The notes under the pieces are model-generated. The model saw nothing but the letters and a program-made list of their open reading frames with translations, did not search any database and was not told the DNA's origin. Shown in pieces: positions 23,432-31,489 of a stretch of DNA of 64,000 nt; the first letter of the stretch is position 1; each line of letters begins with the position of its first letter. The position numbers and the translations under genes are program-made. Origin of the DNA: Microbacterium enclense (GTDB lineage: Bacteria > Actinomycetota > Actinomycetes > Actinomycetales > Microbacteriaceae); NCBI GenBank assembly GCA_038182865.1, contig CP116226.1, positions 4,154,001 through 4,218,000 on the forward strand, given 5' to 3'.

Positions 23432-24442
23432 ATGTCCGACCTGAACCTCCCCGTGCTCGACCTCTCGCTCCTCGACCAGGGACCGGATGCCGCCGCCCGC
23501 TTCCGCGACGAGCTGCGCGCCGCGACCCACGACGTCGGCTTCTTCTACCTGACCGGAACGGGCGTCAGCCCCGAGCTCGAGGCGAAGCTCCTGCGGGCGG
23601 CGAAGGACTTCTTCGCCCTTCCCGAGGCCGACAAGCTCGCCATCGAGAACGTCACGAGCCCGCACTTCCGCGGGTACACCCGCGTCGGCGGCGAGCGCAC
23701 ACAGGGCCGGGTCGACTGGCGCGAGCAGATCGACATCGGACCCGAGCGCGAGGCGATCACCGACGGCCCGGGATACAACCGGCTCATCGGCCCGAACCTC
23801 TGGCCGGCCGCGCAGCCCGAGCTGAAGGACGTCGTCACCGAGTGGCACGACCACCTGACCGGCGTGGCCCGCAAGCTGCTGCGCGCCTGGGCTCTCGCCC
23901 TCGGCGCCGAGGAACAGTACTTCGACCGCCACTTCGGCGACCCGCAGACCCTCATCAAGATCGTTCGCTACCCCGGCAAGGACGACCCGACCCCCCAGCA
24001 AGGCGTCGGCGCGCACAAGGACTCCGGGGTCCTCACACTGCTGTGGGTCGAGCCCGGCAAGGGCGGCCTGCAGGTCGAGCGCGACGGTGAATGGGTCGAT
24101 GCGCCCCCGGTGCCCGGCGCCTTCGTCGTCAACATCGGCGAGCTGCTCGAGTACGCCACCCAGGGCTACCTCACCGCGACCAACCACCGCGTGATCTCGC
24201 CGAGATTCCCCGACGAGCGCATCTCGGTGCCGTTCTTCTTCAACCCCGCCCTCGATGCACGCCTGCCGATCATCGAGCTGCCCGAGGAGCTGGCATCCGA
24301 GGTCCCGGGCGTGACCCACGACCCGACGAACCCGATCCACGCGACCTACGGCGAGAACGCCCTCAAGTCGCGCCTGCGCGCGCACCCCGATGTCGCGGAG
24401 CGCTGGCACGCCGACCTGCTGGCCGCGCGCGCGTCGTCCTGA
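23432..24442 (+). CDS. 2-oxoglutarate/Fe(II)-dependent oxygenase, isopenicillin N synthase-like
   Basis: 336 residues. N-terminal DIOX_N region (LPVLDLSLLDQ through FFALPEADK), then the double-stranded beta-helix core with the iron ligands H-x-D in GAHKDSG (about 190) and distal His in TATNHRV (about 249), and the 2OG-binding R-x-S in ERISVPFFFNP. Such enzymes hydroxylate or desaturate small molecules in the cytoplasm; the substrate is not evident. It is divergent from efeUOB, so it may respond to iron through the shared spacer (inference). Confidence 0.9.
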   Translation: MSDLNLPVLDLSLLDQGPDAAARFRDELRAATHDVGFFYLTGTGVSPELEAKLLRAAKDFFALPEADKLAIENVTSPHFRGYTRVGGERTQGRVDWREQIDIGPEREAITDGPGYNRLIGPNLWPAAQPELKDVVTEWHDHLTGVARKLLRAWALALGAEEQYFDRHFGDPQTLIKIVRYPGKDDPTPQQGVGAHKDSGVLTLLWVEPGKGGLQVERDGEWVDAPPVPGAFVVNIGELLEYATQGYLTATNHRVISPRFPDERISVPFFFNPALDARLPIIELPEELASEVPGVTHDPTNPIHATYGENALKSRLRAHPDVAERWHADLLAARASS

Positions 24443-24491
24443 GCCCGCGACGCCGGTCGCCCCGCGAGGCCGGAGCCGCCGCCCCTGATCG

Positions 24492-24560
24492 CGCATAAAC
24501 GCCCTCTACGCGCATAAACGCGAGCACAGCGCGTTTCTGCGCTCAGAGGGCGTTCATGCG
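24492..24560. repeat. Long intergenic palindrome, 31-nt arms, CGCATAAACGC words
   Basis: Arm 24492-24522 and arm 24530-24560 pair at 27 of 31 positions around a 7-nt loop. The word CGCATAAACGC occurs twice in one arm and inverted, slightly varied, in the other. It lies between the convergent 2OG-oxygenase gene and rpsO, so it may also end transcription. Confidence 0.8.
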
Positions 24561-24627
24561 TGCGGACCCCGCTGGCGACCGGGCCGCGCGGAACAGTCGC
24601 CGCGAGCCCACGGCATCCGGGAATGAC

Positions 24628-24658
24628 GAAGGCCGCCCCACACCGTGGGGCGGCCTTC
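24628..24658. terminator. Terminator hairpin after rpsO
   Basis: GAAGGCCGCCCCAC and GTGGGGCGGCCTTC make a perfect 14-bp stem with a 3-nt loop, 35 nt after the rpsO stop. Confidence 0.8.
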
Positions 24659-24692
24659 CAAGAATGTTTTGCGCGATAGAACGCTGGTGCGA

Positions 24693-24962
24693 TTAGCGAC
24701 GCAGACCGAGACGCTCGATGAGCGAGCGGTAACGGTTGATGTCGACGTCCTGCAGGTAACCCAGCAGGCGACGGCGCTGACCGACGAGCAGGAAGAGTCC
24801 ACGGCGCGAGTGGTGGTCGTGCTTGTGGATCTTGAGGTGCTCGGTGAGGTCCTTGATGCGCTGCGTCATCATCGCGACCTGCACCTCGGGGGATCCGGTG
24901 TCACCGGGGTGCGTCGCGTACTCTTCGATGATCGCCTTCTTGACGTCTGCTTCGAGTGCCAT
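24693..24962 (-). CDS. rpsO: 30S ribosomal protein S15
   Basis: 89 residues, the exact length usual for S15. It binds the central domain of 16S rRNA early in 30S assembly. Hallmarks are GDTGSPEVQVAMMTQRI, LTEHLKIHKHDHHSRRGL and LVGQRRRLLGYL. ATG 24962 is chosen by homology and the purine-rich GAAGGAAGGGG upstream; the frame extends far upstream without family sequence. TAGACT at 25054-25059 predicts a leader of about 85 nt. Confidence 0.98.
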   Translation of the reverse strand: MALEADVKKAIIEEYATHPGDTGSPEVQVAMMTQRIKDLTEHLKIHKHDHHSRRGLFLLVGQRRRLLGYLQDVDINRYRSLIERLGLRR

Positions 24963-25053
24963 AGATGGGATCCCCTTCCTTCTCATTGCGCGGCGCCCGG
25001 CACCTGATGTGCGAGCTCTCTTTATCCGCGGCCGATCGAACGGCAACCGCATG

Positions 25054-25059
25054 AGTCTA
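25054..25059 (-). promoter_or_regulatory. -10 box TAGACT of rpsO
   Basis: Reverse-strand TAGACT gives a leader of about 85 nt, long enough for S15 autoregulation, though I see no convincing S15-binding structure. Confidence 0.4.
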
Positions 25060-25145
25060 CCAGCATCCGGATGCCGTGACCGCACCGCTCCGCGCCGACC
25101 CTCCCCCGCCGCCACGGCGAGCGCGCCGGTGTCGGACGCCTGGCG

Positions 25146-25151
25146 TAGCCT
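25146..25151 (+). promoter_or_regulatory. -10 box TAGCCT of the DUF167-MFS operon
   Basis: TAGCCT ends 6 nt before GTG 25158 and no Shine-Dalgarno is present. Confidence 0.6.
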
Positions 25152-25157
25152 CGATCC

Positions 25158-25379
25158 GTGCAGTTCACGGTCCGCGTCAAGCCCAGGAGCCGGCGCGGTC
25201 CCCTCGTCGAAGACACCGCCGACGGTCTCGTCGTTCATGTGCGCGAACGCGCGATCGACGGTGGCGCCAATTCCGGGGTCGAGAAAGCCCTCGCCGCGCA
25301 CTTCGGCGTCGCACCGCGCGATGTCGAGATCCTGCGCGGGCACACGGCCCGGATCAAGCGCGTCGAGGTCGAGGCGTGA
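25158..25379 (+). CDS. DUF167/YggU-family small protein
   Basis: 73 residues. Family features are the opening strand VRVKPRSRR, VHVRERAIDGGANSGVEKALA (usual signature P-x-x-G-x-A-N, here DGGANSG) and ILRGHTARIKRVEVE near the end. DUF167 proteins are conserved but of unproven function. GTG start with leaderless promoter. Its stop overlaps the GTG of the MFS gene by 4 nt. Confidence 0.88.
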   Translation: MQFTVRVKPRSRRGPLVEDTADGLVVHVRERAIDGGANSGVEKALAAHFGVAPRDVEILRGHTARIKRVEVEA

Positions 25380-26680
25380 GCACCCGGCAGAGCGCGTTCA
25401 TCGATCTGCGGCCGCTCACCACCTCCCCCGCTTTCGCGCGGCTGTGGATCGGGTCGACCCTGGCCGGCCTCGGCGGCCAGCTCACGGTGGTGGCTGTCAT
25501 GCTGCACGTGTTCGAGCTCACGCAGAGCACGTTCGCGGTCTCGATGATCGCGGTCGCCGGGCTCCTGCCGATGGTCCTCGCCGGCCTCTATGGCGGAATG
25601 CTGGCCGACGCCTTCGACCGGCGGACGGTCGCGCTCGTCGCCGCGCTCGTGACCTTCGCCTCCACGGCCCTCCTCGCCCTCCTCGCCTGGACGGGCCTCG
25701 AGACCGTCGGGTGGCTCTTCGTGCTCAGCGTCGTGAACTCCGCGGCGAACTCGATCGTCATGGCGACGAAGTCGGCGATCACTCCTCGCCTCATCCCCCG
25801 AGAACTGCTCCCGGCAGCCGCCGCGTTGCAGGGTGTCACCGTGGGGATCATGGTCATGGCCGGACCTGCGCTGGCCGGAGTCCTCGTCGCCGTCGCCGGA
25901 TACGCCTGGACGTACTCTCTCGACGTCCTGCTCATGACGTCGCTGTTCCTCGGCCTCTGGTCGCTCCCGCGACTGCGACCCGAGGGCGAGGTGGTGCGCC
26001 CGGGGCTGGAGTCGCTGCGCGACGGCGCCCGCTTCCTCCGGCGAGCCCCCAACATCCGCCTGCAGTACATCCTCGACATCACCGCGATGACATTCGGGCA
26101 GCCCGTCACCCTCTTCCCCGCGATCGGCGCGGTGCTGCTGGGCGGCGGCGCGATCACGACCGGTGTGCTCACCGCGGCCGTCGCGGCGGGCGCGTTCTTC
26201 TCCAGCCTCTTCTCGGGTCCGATCGGGCGGGTGCGCCGTCAGGGCCTCGGCATCGAGCGCGCGATCCAGGTCTACGGCCTCTCGATCGGCCTGTTCGGCC
26301 TCGTCCTGCTGGCGGCGACGCTCGGGTGGCTCCGCCCCGAGGTGGTCGACGAGACGCACGCCGCGGTCGCGCTCATCGTCCTCGCGGCGGTGGTGCTCGC
26401 CGTGTCGGGCGCAGCCGACAACGTCAGCGCGATCTACCGGTCGACGATGATGCAGGCGGCGGTTCCGGATGCCATGCGCGGGCGCCTGCAGGGCATCTTC
26501 GTCGTCGTGGTGGCCGGCGGTCCCCGCGTGGGCGCCCTGTATGCGGGCGCGCTCGCCACGCTGACCGCGCTCTGGGTGCCGCCGCTGTTCGGCGGCATCC
26601 TGATCCTCGCGCTCGTGGGAACTCTCGTCCGGTTCTCGCCCCGCTTCCGCCAGTACGACGCGCTGAATCCTCTCCCCTGA
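25376..26680 (+). CDS. MFS transporter (MFS_3/enterobactin-exporter-like)
   Basis: 434 residues with twelve hydrophobic segments in two halves. GTG 25376 overlaps the DUF167 stop (GTGA). Family marks: RLWIGSTLAGLGGQLTVVAVMLHVFELT (segment 1), GGMLADAFDRRTV (cytoplasmic loop G-x-x-x-D-x-x-x-R-R), and RSTMMQAAVPDAMRGRLQGIF before segment 11. Members of this group export siderophores or drugs. The substrate cannot be stated. The basic loop FDRR places the 2-3 loop in the cytoplasm. Confidence 0.9.
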   Translation: MSTRQSAFIDLRPLTTSPAFARLWIGSTLAGLGGQLTVVAVMLHVFELTQSTFAVSMIAVAGLLPMVLAGLYGGMLADAFDRRTVALVAALVTFASTALLALLAWTGLETVGWLFVLSVVNSAANSIVMATKSAITPRLIPRELLPAAAALQGVTVGIMVMAGPALAGVLVAVAGYAWTYSLDVLLMTSLFLGLWSLPRLRPEGEVVRPGLESLRDGARFLRRAPNIRLQYILDITAMTFGQPVTLFPAIGAVLLGGGAITTGVLTAAVAAGAFFSSLFSGPIGRVRRQGLGIERAIQVYGLSIGLFGLVLLAATLGWLRPEVVDETHAAVALIVLAAVVLAVSGAADNVSAIYRSTMMQAAVPDAMRGRLQGIFVVVVAGGPRVGALYAGALATLTALWVPPLFGGILILALVGTLVRFSPRFRQYDALNPLP

Positions 26681-26748
26681 CGGCGCCCGGCCCCCGGCGA
26701 TTGTGACGTCGCGTTGCGCGGCGACAGCGCTACGGGCGGCGGCCGGGA

Positions 26749-26754
26749 AAGCAT
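26749..26754 (+). promoter_or_regulatory. Weak -10 candidate AAGCAT of the molybdoenzyme gene
   Basis: AAGCAT ends 6 nt before ATG 26761. The spacing fits the local leaderless pattern but the sequence is weak. Confidence 0.25.
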
Positions 26755-26760
26755 GGGGGG

Positions 26761-29073
26761 ATGACGCGGACACGGGAGAGCAGTGCGCACTGGGGGACGT
26801 TCCAGGTCGACGTGTCGGACGACGGTCGCACGGTGCTCCGGACGCACCCCTACGACGACGACCAGGATGCGTCGCCGGCGATCGCCGGCGTGGCGGAGGC
26901 GCAGCATCACCCTCTCCGGGTCACCCGTCCGGCGGTACGGCGGCGATGGCTCGAACGCGGCCCCGGCCCTGACGATCAGCGAGGCGCGACCGACGACGAG
27001 TACGTGGAGGTCGAGTGGGACGAAGCGCTCGACCTGCTGGCCGCCGAGCTGGAGCGGGTTCGCACGGCGCACGGCAACCGCGCGATCTTCGGCGGCTCCT
27101 ACGGATGGGGGAGCGCCGGCCGACTGCACCATGCGCAGGGTCAGCTCCACCGGTTCCTGAACGTGATCGGCGGCTACACCTCCTCCGTCAACGACTACAG
27201 CCGCGGGGCGAGCCTCGTCCTGCTTCCCCACCTCATCGGCGCGAACGGCATGGAGCACCTGCGCAAGCGCCCGCCGTCGTGGCCCCAGATCGCCGAGCAC
27301 ACCGACCTCCTGCTGTGCTTCGGCGGGATCCGCCTGTCGAACACCTCGGTGGTCCCCGGCGGCCACAACCGTCAGCTGGTCGGCGGGCTCTCCCGCGAGG
27401 CTGCCCGGAGCACCCGCATCGTGACGGTCTCCGCGCAGCGCGACGACATCGCCACCGACCTCGGCGCTGAATGGATCGGGATCCCGCCGGGCACCGACAC
27501 GGCGCTCCTGCTCGCCCTCACGCACACTCTCGTCGACGAGGGACTCGCCGACGACGAGTTCCTGTCCTCGTGCACCGTCGGGGCCGATCGCGTGCGCGCC
27601 TACCTGCGGGGAGAATCCGACGGTGTGCCCAAGACGGCGGAGTGGGCGGCCGAGATCGTCGGACTGCCCGCGACGACGATCCGCGACCTCGCGCGGAGAG
27701 CGGCTGCCGGACGCACGCTGGTCAACGTGACCTACTCCCTGCAGCGCGCCGAACACGGCGAGCAGGCCGTTTTCGCGGCCTTGACCTTCGCCGCCTTCCT
27801 CGGGCAGATCGGACTTCCCGGCGGCGGGTTCTCGCACGGTTACGGCTCGATGGGCGACCACGGCATCGGCGTGGAGCAGGTGCCGCTCCCCACCTTCCCC
27901 CAGGGCCGGAACCCGGTGGACGACTTCATCCCGTGCGCGCGCATCGGCGACCTGCTCCTGCGACCGGACGAGGAGATCCCCTACGACGGTCGAACGCTCC
28001 CCCTGCCCGACATCCGGCTCGTCTACTGGGCGGGCGGCAACCCGTTTCACCATCACCAAGACCTCCGTCGTCTGCGCCGCGGGCTCGCGCGGATCGACAC
28101 GCTCGTCGTGCACGAGTTCCACTGGACGCCGACCGCGCGACACGCCGACATCGTCCTGCCGGCGGCGACACCGCTCGAGCGCGAAGACCTCGCCGCCGGA
28201 GCCGGGGACACGCGGTTGCGCGCGATGCCTCGCGTCGTGGAGCCCGAGGGCGAAGCCCGTGAAGAGTTCTGGATCTACGACCGACTCGCGAGCCGTCTCG
28301 GTGCGGACTACGCCGAGGGACTCGACTCCCGCGGGTGGCTCGAGCGCATCTACGAGCAGTGGCGCACGCGGCACCCCGATACCCCGCCGTTCGCGGAGTT
28401 CTGGCGCGACGGCGGCACGCCGCTCCCCCGGCGCCCGTACCGGGACGGCGCCTTCTCCGCGTTCCGCACCGACCCGGTGACGCACCCGCTCGACACACCC
28501 AGCGGTCTGATCGAGCTGTTCTCGGCGACCCTCGACGGCTTCGCCCTGCCCGACACGGCGGGACACGCCCTGTGGATCGATCCCGCGGAGGAGCCGGACT
28601 CCCCCTACGACCTGCAGCTCCTCTGCAACCAGCCCTCCCACCGTCTGCACAGCCAGCTCGACATGGCGGCGCCCAGCCAGTCCACGAAAGTCGCCGGCCG
28701 CGAACCGGTGCGCCTGAACCCGGTGGATGCCGCCGCTCGAGGGGTGCGCGACGGTGACGTCGCGATCGTCCGCAGCGCGCAGGGCAGCCTGCTCGCCGGG
28801 GTGGTCGTCACCGATGCCCTGCTCCCGGGTGTCGCCCAGATGCACACGGGATCGTGGTTCGATCCCAGCGCACCGCACATCGCCGACTGCGTGAACGGCA
28901 ACGTCAACGTGCTCACGAAGGACGTCGGAACGTCGACGCTGACCCAGGCCTCCAGCGGCGCGCGCGTGGCCGTCTCGATCGCGCGCTACGACGGCCCGCT
29001 CCCGCCGGTTCGCGCCTACGAGCCGCCGCCGTTGGCGGCCGGCCGCGATCGGCCCGCCACCAGCAGGTCCTGA
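26761..29073 (+). CDS. Molybdopterin-dependent oxidoreductase, BisC/DMSO-reductase type
   Basis: 770 residues. No twin-arginine or other signal and no N-terminal Cys cluster for Fe-S, so it is the cytoplasmic BisC-like (biotin/methionine sulfoxide reductase) class. The Mo ligand is Ser in GGSYGWGSAGRLHHAQ (about residue 118). Bis-MGD-binding blocks IRLSNTSVVPGGHN, LVYWAGGNPFHHHQDLRRLRRG and the C-terminal molydopterin-dinucleotide domain NQPSHRLHSQLD ... GVRDGDVAIVRSAQG are present. Such enzymes reduce S- or N-oxides of free biotin, methionine or related compounds. No cofactor-maturation or electron-donor gene lies nearby. Confidence 0.92.
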   Translation: MTRTRESSAHWGTFQVDVSDDGRTVLRTHPYDDDQDASPAIAGVAEAQHHPLRVTRPAVRRRWLERGPGPDDQRGATDDEYVEVEWDEALDLLAAELERVRTAHGNRAIFGGSYGWGSAGRLHHAQGQLHRFLNVIGGYTSSVNDYSRGASLVLLPHLIGANGMEHLRKRPPSWPQIAEHTDLLLCFGGIRLSNTSVVPGGHNRQLVGGLSREAARSTRIVTVSAQRDDIATDLGAEWIGIPPGTDTALLLALTHTLVDEGLADDEFLSSCTVGADRVRAYLRGESDGVPKTAEWAAEIVGLPATTIRDLARRAAAGRTLVNVTYSLQRAEHGEQAVFAALTFAAFLGQIGLPGGGFSHGYGSMGDHGIGVEQVPLPTFPQGRNPVDDFIPCARIGDLLLRPDEEIPYDGRTLPLPDIRLVYWAGGNPFHHHQDLRRLRRGLARIDTLVVHEFHWTPTARHADIVLPAATPLEREDLAAGAGDTRLRAMPRVVEPEGEAREEFWIYDRLASRLGADYAEGLDSRGWLERIYEQWRTRHPDTPPFAEFWRDGGTPLPRRPYRDGAFSAFRTDPVTHPLDTPSGLIELFSATLDGFALPDTAGHALWIDPAEEPDSPYDLQLLCNQPSHRLHSQLDMAAPSQSTKVAGREPVRLNPVDAAARGVRDGDVAIVRSAQGSLLAGVVVTDALLPGVAQMHTGSWFDPSAPHIADCVNGNVNVLTKDVGTSTLTQASSGARVAVSIARYDGPLPPVRAYEPPPLAAGRDRPATSRS

Positions 29074-29139
29074 CCGCCATCCCTCGGCGGATTTCCGCCG
29101 TGGCAGTCGCCTGGCGCGCGCGATGTCGCACCCCGGGCC

Positions 29140-29145
29140 TATCGT
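29140..29145 (+). promoter_or_regulatory. -10 box TATCGT of the EamA gene
   Basis: TATCGT ends 7 nt before GTG 29153. Confidence 0.5.
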
Positions 29146-29152
29146 CGGCATC

Positions 29153-30070
29153 GTGGCATCCGCTCCTTCCCCCTCCTCCGCATCCATCGCCGTGCAGTTC
29201 GTGCTCACGGGCATCGTGTGGGGCTCGAGCTTCCTGTTCATCGCGATCGCGCTGACCGGCATGACCCCGGCGCAGGTGGCGGGTGGGCGTCTGCTGTTCG
29301 GTGCGCTCGCCCTCGCGGCCATCGTCGCGATCCGCCGCGAGCGGCTCCCCCGCAGCCTGCGCGTCTGGGGACATCTGAGCGTGCTCGCCGCGACCTTCTG
29401 CGTCGTGCCGTTCCTGCTCTTCGCGTGGGCCGAGCAGCACGTGTCGTCAGGCCTGGCCAGCATCTTCAACGCGACCACGCCGATCATGACGGCGGTCATG
29501 GCGTGGGCGGTGTTCCGCGTCGAGAGCCTCAAGGTCGGCCAGCTCATCGGGATCGTCATCGGCATCGCGGGCGTCGTCGTGATCATCGCCCCCGGCGCCG
29601 TGTCCGACGTGGGCGACAGCACCGTCGCGCAGGTGGCGCTTCTCGGTGCGACGGCCTGCTACGGCTTCAGCCTCGCGTACATGCGCAGGTTCCTCGGCGA
29701 CAGCGGTCTCTCGGGCATCGCCTTCGCGTTCGGCTACATCGGCCCGGCTGCGGCGTTCATGGTGCTGCTGTCGCCCGTGATCCTCGCCGAGCCCATGCAG
29801 CTCACGCTCCCGGTCGTCGCGAGCATCCTCGCACTCGGTGTGCTCGGCACGGGCATCGCCTACGTCTGGAACCAGAACACGCTGCGCGCCTGGGGCCCCA
29901 CCCGCGCGTCGACGGTCACGTACATCACTCCCGTCGTGGGGGTGGCCCTCGGCATCCTGGTCCTCGGGGAGAAGATCTCGTGGAACGAGCCCGTCGGCGC
30001 GGCCGTGGTGTTCCTCGGGATCCTCCTCGTCCAGCAACGCCTGCGTCTGCCGCACCGCACCCGCGTCTGA
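29153..30070 (+). CDS. EamA/DMT-superfamily transporter (RhaT/YdcZ-like)
   Basis: 305 residues, ten hydrophobic segments in two repeated EamA units (about 10-145 and 155-295). Markers are FVLTGIVWGSSFLFIAIAL at the start, LASIFNATTPIMTAVMAW ending the first repeat, and TYITPVVGVALGILVLGE in the second. The family exports or imports small metabolites and amino acids; no substrate can be named. GTG 29153 is preferred over the ATG at 29123 because the promoter box lies between them. Confidence 0.9.
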   Translation: MASAPSPSSASIAVQFVLTGIVWGSSFLFIAIALTGMTPAQVAGGRLLFGALALAAIVAIRRERLPRSLRVWGHLSVLAATFCVVPFLLFAWAEQHVSSGLASIFNATTPIMTAVMAWAVFRVESLKVGQLIGIVIGIAGVVVIIAPGAVSDVGDSTVAQVALLGATACYGFSLAYMRRFLGDSGLSGIAFAFGYIGPAAAFMVLLSPVILAEPMQLTLPVVASILALGVLGTGIAYVWNQNTLRAWGPTRASTVTYITPVVGVALGILVLGEKISWNEPVGAAVVFLGILLVQQRLRLPHRTRV

Positions 30071-30138
30071 CCTCGGCCCTCGGCGACGACGCCGCCCCCG
30101 TATTCCGACGTGTCCCGGACCCGCGAGGAGCACGAAAG

Positions 30139-30170
30139 AAGGCCCCGGATGCCGTGGCATCCGGGGCCTT
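30139..30170. terminator. Bidirectional terminator between EamA and yceI genes
   Basis: AAGGCCCCGGATGCC and GGCATCCGGGGCCTT are perfectly complementary over 15 nt with almost no loop, placed between two converging stops. Confidence 0.8.
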
Positions 30171-30203
30171 CGTGAGATCACCGCAGCGACAGCTGCGGAA
30201 AGC

Positions 30204-30764
30204 TCACGCCTGGAGGGCGAACTGCAGGTCGAGCTCGATGGTGACGTCCTTGCCGACGAGGACGCCGCCGGTCTCGAGCGCCGCGTTCCACGTGAGGCCG
30301 AAGTCTTCGCGGTTGATGACCGTCTTGGCCGTCGCGCCGCCCTTGTAGTTGCCCCACGGGTCGGTGCCGAAGCCGCCGAAATCGATCGAGAAGGTGGCGG
30401 GCTTGCTGACGCCGCGGATGGTGAGCTCGCCGTCGACGAGGAAGTCACCGTCTTCGACGCGGACGCCGGTCGAGCGGAAGTCCATGGTCGGGTAGGTCTC
30501 GACGTCGAAGAACTCGGCCGAGCGGAGGTGCTGGTCGCGGCCCTCGTCCTTGGTGTCGACGGAGGTGACGTCGACGGATGCCTCGACGGTGGCCTCGAGC
30601 GGGTTCTCGGGGGCGACGAGGGTCGCGCTCTTCATGCCGAAGGTACCGCGCACCTTGGAGATCATCATGTGACGGACGGTGAAGGTCACCTCGCTGTGCG
30701 AGGGGTCGAGCACCCAGGTGCCCGCCTTGTAGCCGGGGATGTCGAGGGTCGTTGCGTCGGTCAT
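30204..30764 (-). CDS. YceI-family lipid/isoprenoid-binding protein
   Basis: 186 residues, no signal peptide, so cytoplasmic. YceI beta-barrel markers are GTWVLDPSHSEVTFTVRHMMISKVRGTF at the start and the HLRSAEFFDVETYPTMDFRS block (family H-x-x-S-x-x-F-D-x-x-x-x-P), then GELTIRGVSKPATF. Family members bind polyisoprenoid quinones or amide lipids and often respond to acid, osmotic or oxidative stress. It is monocistronic. Its upstream region has two inverted repeats that could be operators. Confidence 0.92.
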   Translation of the reverse strand: MTDATTLDIPGYKAGTWVLDPSHSEVTFTVRHMMISKVRGTFGMKSATLVAPENPLEATVEASVDVTSVDTKDEGRDQHLRSAEFFDVETYPTMDFRSTGVRVEDGDFLVDGELTIRGVSKPATFSIDFGGFGTDPWGNYKGGATAKTVINREDFGLTWNAALETGGVLVGKDVTIELDLQFALQA

Positions 30765-30818
30765 GTCACTCCTAGAGGTCTGGGGAGCCGATTCGGCGTC
30801 CTGCGGGAGTCAAACTCC

Positions 30819-30850
30819 CATTCACACGAATGTATTCCACGATCGTGGAA
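30819..30850 (-). promoter_or_regulatory. Tandem inverted repeats upstream of yceI
   Basis: CATTC-ACAC-GAATG (30819-30832) is followed closely by the perfect 16-nt palindrome TTCCACGATCGTGGAA (30835-30850). The pair lies about 55-85 nt before the yceI start, between it and the FKBP terminator, where a dimeric repressor site is expected. Confidence 0.5.
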
Positions 30851-30854
30851 AAAG

Positions 30855-30890
30855 ACGAACCCGAGGGTGCCTCAGCTCCCTCGGGTTCGT
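30855..30890 (-). terminator. Intrinsic terminator after the FKBP gene
   Basis: ACGAACCCGAGGG and CCCTCGGGTTCGT form a perfect 13-bp stem, 10-nt loop, followed on the reverse strand by CTTTTTCC. This is one of the few terminators here with a real T-tract. Confidence 0.88.
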
Positions 30891-30907
30891 GAACATCAGG
30901 TTTCTTC

Positions 30908-31273
30908 TCAGCCGACCTTGAGCAGGTCGATGATGAAGATGAGCGTCTTGCCCCCGAGGAAGTGGCCGCCGGCCGGACCGTAGGCCAGGTGCGGCGGGAT
31001 GACGAGCTCGCGGCGACCGCCGACCTTCATGCCCGGGATGCCGTCCTGCCAGCCCTGGATGAGGCCACGGAGGGGGAACTGGATGCTCTCGCCACGGCCC
31101 CACGACGAGTCGAACTCCTCGCCGGATTCGTACTCGACACCGGCGTAGTGCACGGTGACGGTGTCGCCGGGCTTGGCCTCGTCGCCATCGCCGACGATGA
31201 TGTCGCGGATGACGAGGTCGGAAGGTGCGGGGCCGCTGGGAGCGTCGAACTCCGGCTTGGTGCGATCAGTCAT
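30908..31273 (-). CDS. FKBP-type peptidyl-prolyl isomerase
   Basis: 121 residues, a single FKBP domain without signal or lipobox, therefore cytoplasmic. Active-site residues typical of the fold are visible: VTVHYAGVEYESGEEFDSSW (Tyr, Phe, Asp), RGLIQGWQDGIPGMKVGGRRELVIPPHLAYG (Trp and Tyr) and LIFIIDLL (Phe). It catalyses cis-trans isomerisation of Xaa-Pro bonds. ATG 31273 has TTGGAT 6 nt upstream. The longer frame before it is non-family sequence. Confidence 0.95.
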   Translation of the reverse strand: MTDRTKPEFDAPSGPAPSDLVIRDIIVGDGDEAKPGDTVTVHYAGVEYESGEEFDSSWGRGESIQFPLRGLIQGWQDGIPGMKVGGRRELVIPPHLAYGPAGGHFLGGKTLIFIIDLLKVG

Positions 31274-31279
31274 ACGTCC

Positions 31280-31285
31280 ATCCAA
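31280..31285 (-). promoter_or_regulatory. Candidate -10 box TTGGAT of the FKBP gene
   Basis: Reverse-strand TTGGAT ends 6 nt before ATG 31273. It departs from TAnnnT at position 2. Confidence 0.35.
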
Positions 31286-31334
31286 GCACGACGGGGCCGT
31301 CGGGAATTGCCCCTGGACACGGACCGGAGAAAGA

Positions 31335-31383
31335 CTCAGCGCCCGGTGCCGCGGCGATGCCTGCGTGTCTACCGGGCGCTGAG
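31335..31383. terminator. Large perfect hairpin between PrsW and FKBP genes
   Basis: CTCAGCGCCCGGT and ACCGGGCGCTGAG pair perfectly (13 bp) around a 23-nt loop, 107 nt after the PrsW stop and 62 nt before the FKBP start. A terminator or a structured leader element are both possible. Confidence 0.55.
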
Positions 31384-31489
31384 TTGGCCTACATCGATGT
31401 TCCCCCCGCCCCGCGGCGGTGTCAAGACCTCCGTCGAGGTGTGGATCGACACCGACGTCCGAGCCCACCGAAGGCCCTGCCCCGAGCCG

